Program-made: the position numbers and the translations under genes
The notes under the pieces: generated by a model
The model's input: the letters and a program-made list of their open reading frames with translations, nothing else
What the model was told of the DNA's origin: nothing
The model's database searches: none
Shown here: piece by piece, positions 39,125 to 47,151 of the stretch
How the letters are laid out: each line of letters opens with the position of its first letter
Position numbering within the stretch: position 1 is the first letter of the stretch
Assembly: GCA_947492385.1 (NCBI GenBank)
Contig: CANLMX010000001.1
Span: 88,938-152,937, forward strand
Direction: 5' to 3'
Length of the DNA stretch: 64,000 bases
Source of the DNA: Planctomycetaceae bacterium
GTDB taxonomy: Bacteria > Planctomycetota > Phycisphaerae > Phycisphaerales > SM1A02

Positions 39125-39837
39125 ACGAGTGCGTCGTCGACTTCCTCCCCGCCCAGCTGCGCCGGCGCAGCGCGACCCTGACGTCGCGCCGCCGCAATGC
39201 GCTGTTGGTCGGGCTCCTGTCCGTCACGCTGGTGGGCGTGGCGGCGCACTCGTGGAACCAGTTCCGGACGGCCGACGTGCGCCGCGCGATCTCGATGTCC
39301 GTGGCGACCAGCAGCGGCAAGGTCGACGAGCTGATCGAGCGGCTCGCCACCGAGCAGCGCGAGCTCACACGGCGCATGTCGATCACCGACCGCCTGGCGC
39401 TTCCGCTGGAGATGAGCGACCTCGCGGCGACCGTCACCCACCTGATGCCGGCGGGAACCAGCCTCTCGATGCTGCGCATCGAGCGGAGCGAGCAGCGCAC
39501 GCCGGCACGCACCGCCGACGCGGCCGCGAAGGCTCCTGTGCAGCCCGCGGCGACCGCGGGCAGCAGGAAGCCCGCCGCCAAGCGCGCCGATCGCTGGATC
39601 GACGTCACCATCCGCGGCTACGCCCGCGGGAACGCCGACCTCTACGAATTCGAGCGCAGGCTCTCGGGCACCGCGCCGTTCGGCCAGGTGACCGTCTCCG
39701 AGAACGCCCCGATCGACGTGCCCGGCGGACACGTGCAGCAGTTCGCGATTACCTGCCGGGTCTCGCTCGACGGGCGCACCTGCAGCGCACCCGACCAGGC
39801 CGGCCCGATCGCCCAAGCGAAGGGAGCCTCGCGATGA
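39121..39837 (+). CDS. PilN/GspL-like assembly protein
   Basis: MNECVVDFLPAQLRRRSATLTSRRRNALLVGLLSVTLVGVAAHSW; ATGA overlap. Confidence 0.75.
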   Translation: MNECVVDFLPAQLRRRSATLTSRRRNALLVGLLSVTLVGVAAHSWNQFRTADVRRAISMSVATSSGKVDELIERLATEQRELTRRMSITDRLALPLEMSDLAATVTHLMPAGTSLSMLRIERSEQRTPARTADAAAKAPVQPAATAGSRKPAAKRADRWIDVTIRGYARGNADLYEFERRLSGTAPFGQVTVSENAPIDVPGGHVQQFAITCRVSLDGRTCSAPDQAGPIAQAKGASR

Positions 39838-40505
39838 GCCGGCTGCATGACGCCATCGCCGCCGTCCGCGGCGCGCTCGACCGCGACACGCTCACCTGGG
39901 GCGTCGTTCCCGCAGCGACCGCCGCGCTCGTGACCATGGCCTTCGTGGTCCCGAACTACATGCGCGCGGGCGCGCTGCGCAGCGAATCGCAGCTCCTCGA
40001 CGCGGTGGCGAGCGAGAACATCTCGCAGCGCAACAACCTGGCCCGCATGGAGGAGTCCGTGGCCTCGATGCGCGAGGACGCGGCACGGCGCTGCCGGCCG
40101 CTGTCGGCCGACGGCGAGCGCGACGGCCTCCTCGACGCGGTCACCCGCCACTCCGACGGGCTCGCGGTCCGGGAGCAGTCGATCCGCACCGGCCCGCGCG
40201 AGACGCTCCCCGCGCCCATCGGCGGCATGCGCCTGGCCCGGCGCGAGGTCACGGTCGAGATGACCGCCACGTTCGAGTCCATCTTCGGCGTGATCGACTC
40301 GGCCGAGGGCGTCGATCGGCTCGTCACACCGCGGGTGCTCGAGATCACCGCGATCTCGACGCCCCAGGAGCAGGCGATCCTCGGGAACCCGGCCGTGCGC
40401 GCGACCATCGTGATCGACGAGTGGTCCGAGGCCGGCGATGGCGAGCAGGAGACCGTCCCGGCACGCGCCGCGGGCGAGCCCGCCGCACAGGAGGCGAAGC
40501 CATGA
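39834..40505 (+). CDS. PilO/GspM-like assembly protein
   Basis: Single N-terminal TM, periplasmic coiled coil, order PilN-PilO; ATGA overlap. Confidence 0.7.
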   Translation: MSRLHDAIAAVRGALDRDTLTWGVVPAATAALVTMAFVVPNYMRAGALRSESQLLDAVASENISQRNNLARMEESVASMREDAARRCRPLSADGERDGLLDAVTRHSDGLAVREQSIRTGPRETLPAPIGGMRLARREVTVEMTATFESIFGVIDSAEGVDRLVTPRVLEITAISTPQEQAILGNPAVRATIVIDEWSEAGDGEQETVPARAAGEPAAQEAKP

Positions 40506-41110
40506 GCGCCGCCGCGAGGAGCTGGAACGAACTCTGCGCGCGTCTCGGCGTGAAGCCGAAGCAGTTCGCCGTGCTCCTGGGCGCCACCGCGATCGCGGTG
40601 GGCGCGTTGGGCGCGAAGGCGGTGATCAACTCCAAGCGCACGCCCCGGGCGCGCCCTGCCGCAGCGGCCTCGACCGCCCCGCAGGACCCGCAGGCGGACG
40701 GCGTGGACGGTCCGCAGCCCGGGGGGACATGGTCCACGGGCGGCGGGCCACGCACGGCGGCGGTCCAGTGCGCCCTGCAGGTGCGGCCGGCGCGCGATCC
40801 GTTCAAGCCGTTCTTTCTTGTGCAGGACGCATCGTCCGCGGGACCGGCATCCGCGGCGGCGGCCGGCTCGTCGGCCTCCCCGACGGCGGCTCCCCCCGCG
40901 GGACTCTCGCTGCGCGCCGTGATCGCCGGCGAATACGCCGTCGTCGGCGAGGACACCGTGGGAGTCGGCGGGACCGCGGTGGACGCCGACGGCGTCAGCT
41001 GGACCGTCGAGGAAATCCATGAGCGCCACGTGATCGTCTCGGACGGCGCGCGGCGCGCGCAGCTCGGCTACGGCCAGGCGCGCGCAGCATCGAAGGGAGC
41101 CCGCAAGTGA
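40502..41110 (+). CDS. PilP/GspC-like assembly protein
   Basis: Single TM, RPARDPFKPFF motif, small C-terminal beta domain; ATGA overlap. Confidence 0.65.
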   Translation: MSAAARSWNELCARLGVKPKQFAVLLGATAIAVGALGAKAVINSKRTPRARPAAAASTAPQDPQADGVDGPQPGGTWSTGGGPRTAAVQCALQVRPARDPFKPFFLVQDASSAGPASAAAAGSSASPTAAPPAGLSLRAVIAGEYAVVGEDTVGVGGTAVDADGVSWTVEEIHERHVIVSDGARRAQLGYGQARAASKGARK

Positions 41111-42879
41111 CCCACCGCAACGACCACCAGGGCGGCGCCGAGCGCCGGCATGCGAACCTCGAGCTCGCCACGTTCCCGCCGCTCGGCCAGATCCTTGTCG
41201 AGGAGGGCACGCTCTCCGCGGACCAGCTGCGCATGGCGCTCGCCGCGCAGGTGCGCGGCGGGCAGCGCATGCTGCTTGGCGAGGTGCTCCTCCAGATGGG
41301 GCTCGTCGACAAGGTGGCGCTCCTTCAGGCCGTGGCCAAGAGCCGCGGCGTGGAATACGTGGAGGAGCCGGCGGCGCTCTTTGAGGAAGGCGCCATGGCG
41401 CTCATCCCCGAGCCGATGCGGCGCGAGCACCGGATCTGCGCGCTGTTCCTCTCGGGAAACGAGCTCGTGGTCGCCACCGCCGACCCGCAGAACTACTTCG
41501 TCGAGGAGCTGATCGGGCGCGAGACCGGGTTCAAGGTGCGGTTCGTCGCGTCGCCCGACGAGCGGATCGACGCGCTCCTCTCCGACCCGACCCGCGCGAC
41601 CGCCAGCGTCGCCAAGCAGGCCGAGGAGCTGGTCGCCGACCTCTTCGACGGAACCGAGGAATCCGACCTCCGCATCAACGAGCAGTCCGAGGAGTCGATG
41701 CCCGGCTTCGATGCCAACGACGACGCGGGCCCGGTGGTCAAGCTGGTGAACTTCATGATCTGCAGCGCTGCCGCGGAAGGCGCCAGCGACATCCACATCG
41801 AGCCCGACGACGGGAAGCTCCGCGTGCGCTACCGCATCGACGGCGTGCTCTTCCACCGGCTCTCGCCGCCGTACCGGATGCACGCGGCCATCGCCAGCCG
41901 CATCAAGATCATGTCGAAGCTCGACATCTCCGAGCGCCGCGTCCCGCAGGACGGCGAGATCTCGGTGAAGGTCAAGGGGAAGCCCATCGACCTGCGCGTG
42001 AGCACGCTCCCCGGCAAGTTCGGCGAGAAGATCGTGATGCGAATCGTCGACGTCTCGACCGCGAAGCTCGGGCTCGAGCGCCTCGGCTTCCGCCCGGAGA
42101 TGCTCGGACGGTTCAAGGGCGTCATCGACCAGCCGCATGGCGTCGTGCTCGTGACCGGGCCGACCGGAAGCGGCAAGAGCACCACGCTCTATTCGGTGCT
42201 CGGCACCTTCGATACCGTCGAGAACAACGTCTCGACCGTCGAGGACCCCGTCGAGGCGAACCTGGAGGGCGTGCACCAGGCCCAGGTCAACCCGCGCGCG
42301 GGATTCACCTTCGCGGGCGCCCTGCGCGCCCTGCTCCGCCAGGACCCCGACATCATCATGGTGGGCGAGATCCGTGACGGCGAGACCGCGCAGATCGCCG
42401 TGCAGGCCGCGCTCACCGGCCACCTGGTGCTCAGCACGCTGCACACCAACGACGCACCCAGCGCGGTGACCCGCCTGCAGAACCTGGGCGTCGAGCCGTT
42501 CCTGGTCGCCGCGTCGCTCAAGGGAGTGCTCGCGCAGCGGCTGGTGCGTCGGATCTGCTCGCAGTGCAAGCAGGAATTCGAGCCCGATGCGCAGCAGCTG
42601 ATGGCGCTGGGCCGCCACGGCGAGGGATGCACCCGCCTCTGGAAGGGCGCCGGCTGCCGCAAGTGCCACGAGACCGGCCTCAGCGGCCGCGTGGGCGTGT
42701 ATGAGCTGATGGTCCCCGACGAGGCGCTGGTCGACGCGATCTGCGCGAACTCCGAACCCGCACGCATCCGCGAGATCCTGCGCCAGGGCGGCTTCGAGAC
42801 GCTCTGGGACGACGGCATCCGCAAGGTGGTCGACGGCCACACCACCATCGAGGAGATCTACGGTGCCTGCCGCCGCTGA
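41107..42879 (+). CDS. GspE/PilB-type assembly ATPase
   Basis: VLVTGPTGSGKSTTLYSVL, VEDPVEANLEGVHQAQVN, LRQDPDIIMVGEIRDGETAQIA, CxxC zinc motifs; GTG start. Confidence 0.96.
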   Translation: MTHRNDHQGGAERRHANLELATFPPLGQILVEEGTLSADQLRMALAAQVRGGQRMLLGEVLLQMGLVDKVALLQAVAKSRGVEYVEEPAALFEEGAMALIPEPMRREHRICALFLSGNELVVATADPQNYFVEELIGRETGFKVRFVASPDERIDALLSDPTRATASVAKQAEELVADLFDGTEESDLRINEQSEESMPGFDANDDAGPVVKLVNFMICSAAAEGASDIHIEPDDGKLRVRYRIDGVLFHRLSPPYRMHAAIASRIKIMSKLDISERRVPQDGEISVKVKGKPIDLRVSTLPGKFGEKIVMRIVDVSTAKLGLERLGFRPEMLGRFKGVIDQPHGVVLVTGPTGSGKSTTLYSVLGTFDTVENNVSTVEDPVEANLEGVHQAQVNPRAGFTFAGALRALLRQDPDIIMVGEIRDGETAQIAVQAALTGHLVLSTLHTNDAPSAVTRLQNLGVEPFLVAASLKGVLAQRLVRRICSQCKQEFEPDAQQLMALGRHGEGCTRLWKGAGCRKCHETGLSGRVGVYELMVPDEALVDAICANSEPARIREILRQGGFETLWDDGIRKVVDGHTTIEEIYGACRR

Positions 42880-44140
42880 ACCCCGCGTCGCCGAATCCGT
42901 CCGCAAGTGGACCTACCGCGCGCGCCGCGCCGAGGGCGGCGAGATGGTCCGCGGCATCGTGGAGGCATCAGACCACGGGTCGGCCGTGCGCGAACTGCGC
43001 AGGCAGGGCCTGGCGATCCTCTCGGTGGAGCTCGGCGACCGCACCGCCAGCGTCGGCCAGGAGACCGACCCGCAGCGCCGCCGCGCACGGCTGGCCGCAT
43101 CGATGGGCAAGGACGACGTGGTCGCGTTCACGCAGCAGCTGGCGGTGATGCTCCGGACCGGCGTGCCGCTGGCTGAGGCGCTCGAGACGTTCGCCGACCA
43201 GGCGTCGAAGAAGGACGTCGCCGAGTTCGTGCGGCTGATCCGTGCCGACGTGTGCGAAGGCGAGGACTTCAGCGCCGTGCTGGCGCGCCACCCGCGCACG
43301 TTTCCGAAGGTGCTCACCTCGCTCATGCGCGCCGCCGAGGCATCGGGCAAGCTGGACGAGATGCTCGCGCGCGTCGCCAAGGACCTTGCCAAGGGACGCA
43401 AGACCGCCAAGCAGATCCGCGGCGCGATGATGTACCCGGCGATCATGCTGGCCGTCGCGGTGCTCGCGGTCACGGTCATCATGGTCTTCGTGCTCCCGAA
43501 GTTCGGCCCGCTGTTCAAGGCGCAGGGCGACCGGCTGCCCGCGCCGACCAAGGCGCTGGTCTGGCTGAGCGGGTTCATCAAGACCGGGTGGGCCATCTAC
43601 GTGCCCGCCATGCTCGCGATCGCGGGCGGGCTGTGGTGGTGGATGCGGACCGAGGCCGGCCGCATCGCGGTCGACACGATCAAGATCCGCACGCCCGTGC
43701 TCGGGCACATGTTCCGGTGCCTGTACCTGGTCCGGTTCTCGAGCACCATGGCCAGCCTGATGGCCGCGGGCGTGCCGCTGGTCGACGTTGTGCGCATCTG
43801 CCGCGACGTCACCGGAAACGTCCACTACACCAAGCTCTGGACCACGCTCGAGGAGCGGATCGAGAAGGGTCAGGAGATCGCACCGACCTTCCGCGAGTTC
43901 GACTTCGTTCCACGCAACGTGGTCGCCATGATTGCCAGCGGCGAGAAGTCGGGCCGTCTCTCCGAGGTGCTCGAGCATGCGGCGGCCGCGGCCGAGGACG
44001 ACCTGGACATCGCCGTGAAGGGCACCACCAGCCTGGTCGAGCCGATCATGATCGTCGGCATGGGTGCCATCGTCGGCGGCATCGCCGCGGCCATGCTCCT
44101 GCCGATCTTCAACATGTCGCGCGCCATGCGCGGCGGCTGA
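42863..44140 (+). CDS. GspF/PilC-type inner-membrane platform protein
   Basis: VVAFTQQLAVMLRTGVPLAEALETFADQ, GKTAKQIRGAMMYPAIMLAVA-like segment, SGEKSGRLSEVLEHAA; GTG start. Confidence 0.95.
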   Translation: MPAAAEPRVAESVRKWTYRARRAEGGEMVRGIVEASDHGSAVRELRRQGLAILSVELGDRTASVGQETDPQRRRARLAASMGKDDVVAFTQQLAVMLRTGVPLAEALETFADQASKKDVAEFVRLIRADVCEGEDFSAVLARHPRTFPKVLTSLMRAAEASGKLDEMLARVAKDLAKGRKTAKQIRGAMMYPAIMLAVAVLAVTVIMVFVLPKFGPLFKAQGDRLPAPTKALVWLSGFIKTGWAIYVPAMLAIAGGLWWWMRTEAGRIAVDTIKIRTPVLGHMFRCLYLVRFSSTMASLMAAGVPLVDVVRICRDVTGNVHYTKLWTTLEERIEKGQEIAPTFREFDFVPRNVVAMIASGEKSGRLSEVLEHAAAAAEDDLDIAVKGTTSLVEPIMIVGMGAIVGGIAAAMLLPIFNMSRAMRGG

Positions 44141-44161
44141 ACAAGCGCGCGCCCGGCGGGC

Positions 44162-46009
44162 TCAGCGGACCTGGACCGCGATGGGACGTCCCGCATCCTC
44201 GGGCGTCACGCGCACCGTGAGCGATCCCGTTCCCGACCCCTGCCCCGCGCGCACCGTGGCCGGCGTGCCGTCCGCGCGCCGGGCGTCGAGGACCAGCTCC
44301 TCGGCCCGCCATCCGGCGGCATCGCGGCCGAACACCACCTCGACCGCCCACGTGCCCTCGCCCAGCACCCGGGCCTCGGGCGACACGAGCGAGACCGAGC
44401 CGCCCTTCGGAATCGGCCCGACCACCAGCGTGACCACGCGCGGGAGCAACGCGACGCCGTCGGGCGGCGCCAGGTTCAACGCGAGCAACCCGCCGTCGCG
44501 GCGGCCGCTCCACGCCGTGCGTGCCTCGCCCCATCCGTCGAGCCTGGCCACCACGGTGCGGGGCGAACCGTCGGGGCGCGGCGCGATCTCGGCGGTGCCG
44601 GTGCCCGCGGGCTCGCCGTCGATCTCGATGCGCGCGTCGCGCGGGGCCGTCACGATGCGTGCCCGCTCGGAGGGGACCACGGCCTCGACCGCCGCAGGTG
44701 CCGCGCCGCCCAGGAACTCCCGTGCGCGCACGACCAGCGCGCGCACGTCGACCACGCCGAAGGCGATCGCCAGCGCGCCCGCAAGCAGCGGCACCACGAG
44801 CACCGCGATGCCCCATCCGCCGGACCGTCCCGGCGGCGCCGGTGCCGGGACCGCGACGGTGCCGCGGGCCGCCGGGCGTCCTTCGGGCGAGGCCACGGGC
44901 GCAGCGGCCGGACGCGGCGCGCCGCCGCTCGCCTCGACGACCGTGCCGCGCGCCAACCAGCCGCGCAGACGCATCGCCAGCGCGTTGGCGTCGTCGGGTC
45001 GGCGCGAAGGATCGCGGCTCACGGCATCCATCACGATCGTCGCCAGGCCTTCCTCCACGCGCGGATTGCACTGGCGCACGTCGGCCGGGTCGGTCTCGCA
45101 CACCGTCCGCGAGGCCTCGTGCACCGGAAGCCCGCGCAGGTCGTGCGGCTGCACCCCGGTGAGCAGCTCGTAGAGCACCGCACCGAGCGCGTAGACGTCC
45201 GTCCGCGCGTCGATCAGCCGCGGATCCGCCATGAACTGCTCGGGGCTCATGTACTGCATGGTGCCGACGAGCTGGCCGGTCTCCGTGCGGATCGTGTTCA
45301 CCGCAGGATCGCTGGCGATCGCGCGCGCCACGCCGAAGTCGATCACTTTCACGCGGCCGTGCCGGTCGACGAGCACGTTCTGCGGCTTGATGTCGCGGTG
45401 GATGTAGCCCTCGCGGTGCGCATGGCCGATGGCGTCGCACGCCTGAAGGAACTCCTCGACGGTCTCACGCATTCCCAACCGCTCGCGGAACACGTGGTCG
45501 GCGATGTGCTGCACGCCGTCGACGTACTCCATGACGATGTAGGGAACCTCGAGGTCCCCGTCCGGCTCGAGCCCGGTGCGGAGGACGGCCGCGATGCCCG
45601 GGTGCCGCAGCCGCTCCAGCAGCCGGCCCTCGCGTTCGAACCGGCGCCGCACCGCCTCGTCGTGCTGCGTGCGCAGGAGCACCTTGAGTGCGACGCGCCC
45701 GCCCGACCGGGAATCGGTCCCGAGGTAGACGCGCCCCATCCCGCCCGAACCGACGATGCGCTCGATGGCGACACCCGCAAAGGTGCGCCCGACCAGTGGG
45801 TCGATGAACCGGGCGCCTTCCTCGCGCCCGATCGGAGGCGGTGCATCCGGGGCCCCCGCCACGGTGAGTCCGGCCCGGAGCGCGCCGTCCACGTCCCGCC
45901 GTTCCGCGTCGGTCAGCCGCAGGCCGTCGAGGTATGCCCGGCGCTCTGCCTCGGGCAGGCGTCGGGCGCTCTCGACGATCCCTGCGATCCGCGCGCGATC
46001 CGCATCCAT
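44162..46009 (-). CDS. serine/threonine protein kinase with PEGA-like domain
   Basis: IVGSGGMGRVYLGTD, YIHRDIKPQNVLVDRHGRVKVIDFGVARA, then ERARIVTAPRDARIEIDGEPAGTG. Confidence 0.95.
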   Translation of the reverse strand: MDADRARIAGIVESARRLPEAERRAYLDGLRLTDAERRDVDGALRAGLTVAGAPDAPPPIGREEGARFIDPLVGRTFAGVAIERIVGSGGMGRVYLGTDSRSGGRVALKVLLRTQHDEAVRRRFEREGRLLERLRHPGIAAVLRTGLEPDGDLEVPYIVMEYVDGVQHIADHVFRERLGMRETVEEFLQACDAIGHAHREGYIHRDIKPQNVLVDRHGRVKVIDFGVARAIASDPAVNTIRTETGQLVGTMQYMSPEQFMADPRLIDARTDVYALGAVLYELLTGVQPHDLRGLPVHEASRTVCETDPADVRQCNPRVEEGLATIVMDAVSRDPSRRPDDANALAMRLRGWLARGTVVEASGGAPRPAAAPVASPEGRPAARGTVAVPAPAPPGRSGGWGIAVLVVPLLAGALAIAFGVVDVRALVVRAREFLGGAAPAAVEAVVPSERARIVTAPRDARIEIDGEPAGTGTAEIAPRPDGSPRTVVARLDGWGEARTAWSGRRDGGLLALNLAPPDGVALLPRVVTLVVGPIPKGGSVSLVSPEARVLGEGTWAVEVVFGRDAAGWRAEELVLDARRADGTPATVRAGQGSGTGSLTVRVTPEDAGRPIAVQVR

Positions 46010-46018
46010 GCGGCCCCG

Positions 46019-46024
46019 AGTGTA
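46019..46024 (-). promoter_or_regulatory. candidate -10 element TACACT 9 nt upstream of kinase ATG
   Basis: agtgta on + strand; same spacing as at the vWA operon head. Confidence 0.4.
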
Positions 46025-46145
46025 CGAACGGACGCCCCCGCCCGCCCGTTATCAGGACGGAATCCGCCGGGGGACGGACCCCGGCCGCCCCCGCACACGG
46101 CCCGATCTCTGCGGCGACTGCGCCCTTCGTGCCGAAAAGCACCTC

Positions 46146-46481
46146 ATGCCCAAGGGTGCCCTCTTCGCCGTGATGGCCGCCTCGATCTACCTGTTCCTCC
46201 GCGGGGCAGGGATCGTCAACGACGCCAACTTCGTGGTGTGGGCGCAGGCAGCGCTGTTCGGCGTGTTCCTGCTCGCCACGGGCGTGAGCGTCAAGGCGGG
46301 CAATGCCATGTGGGCCGCCATCTTCGCCGCCCTCGCCATCGGCTGGAACCCGTGGGTCAAGCTGAGTGCGTGGCACCAGCCGCTGCCGTGGGACAAGTGG
46401 GCGACCGCGATGAGCCTGCTGTGCGGCGCCACGGCCGGCGCGTTCGTCGTCCGTTACTGGGGACGCGGCGAGACCGCCTGA
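46146..46481 (+). CDS. small membrane protein of unknown function
   Basis: MPKGALFAVMAASIYLFLRGAG... with about four TM segments. Confidence 0.65.
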   Translation: MPKGALFAVMAASIYLFLRGAGIVNDANFVVWAQAALFGVFLLATGVSVKAGNAMWAAIFAALAIGWNPWVKLSAWHQPLPWDKWATAMSLLCGATAGAFVVRYWGRGETA

Positions 46482-47107
46482 CGCAGCCCAGGCGCACGCC
46501 GCGCCGAAACCGCATCGACCACGGCCTTCACCAGTTCCGATTCGTCGGGCAGGTTGTGCTTGCCGTACGCGTCACGCGGCGGGATCACGGTGCAGCCGAT
46601 CGCAGCCAACGCGCGCAGGTTGCCTTCGAGGATCGACGTGTGCATCGACCCGTGCATCGTGGGGGCGAAGAGCACCGCAGCCTGCCCGTGTTCCATCCGG
46701 CCGATGCCCGACGCCAGCGCGCTGGTGACCGGCGTGTCGGCGATGCCGTGCGCGCACTTGCCGATCACGCTGTAGGTGGCGGGCGCGACGAGGTACGCGT
46801 CAAACGGCGCGGCGTCCGAGAGATGCTCGGCATCGGCGGAGAGCTCGACCACCACCGGCCGGTCGCACGCCCAGGCCAAGGCGTCGCGGCCGACGTAGCG
46901 GAGCGCCTCCGTGGTGGCGAACGCCGTCACGGTGGCACCCTGCCGCCGGAGCGCGCGCGCGACCATCGGTGCCTTCATCGCGGCAATGCCACCCGTGACC
47001 ACGAGCGCCACGCGCACGCCATCGAGCGCATCGCCGTCGCGCGGAACCTCATGGTCGCCGAGGTCGCTCGGGGTGGGACGCGGAAACTCGAGACCTTCGG
47101 GGGGCAT
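46454..47107 (-). CDS. flavoprotein (HFCD/CoaC-like Cys-decarboxylase family)
   Basis: VALVVTGGIAAMKAPMVARALRRQGATVTAFAT, DAYLVAPATYSVIGKCAHGIADTPVTSALASG, FAPTMHGSMH. Confidence 0.85.
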   Translation of the reverse strand: MPPEGLEFPRPTPSDLGDHEVPRDGDALDGVRVALVVTGGIAAMKAPMVARALRRQGATVTAFATTEALRYVGRDALAWACDRPVVVELSADAEHLSDAAPFDAYLVAPATYSVIGKCAHGIADTPVTSALASGIGRMEHGQAAVLFAPTMHGSMHTSILEGNLRALAAIGCTVIPPRDAYGKHNLPDESELVKAVVDAVSARRAPGLRQAVSPRPQ

Positions 47108-47117
47108 CGAAGCGGGA

Positions 47118-47123
47118 ATCGTA
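47118..47123 (-). promoter_or_regulatory. candidate -10 TACGAT 10 nt upstream of flavoprotein ATG
   Basis: atcgta on + strand. Confidence 0.3.
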
Positions 47124-47151
47124 CCCGTGCCACCGATATCCTCCGCACCCA

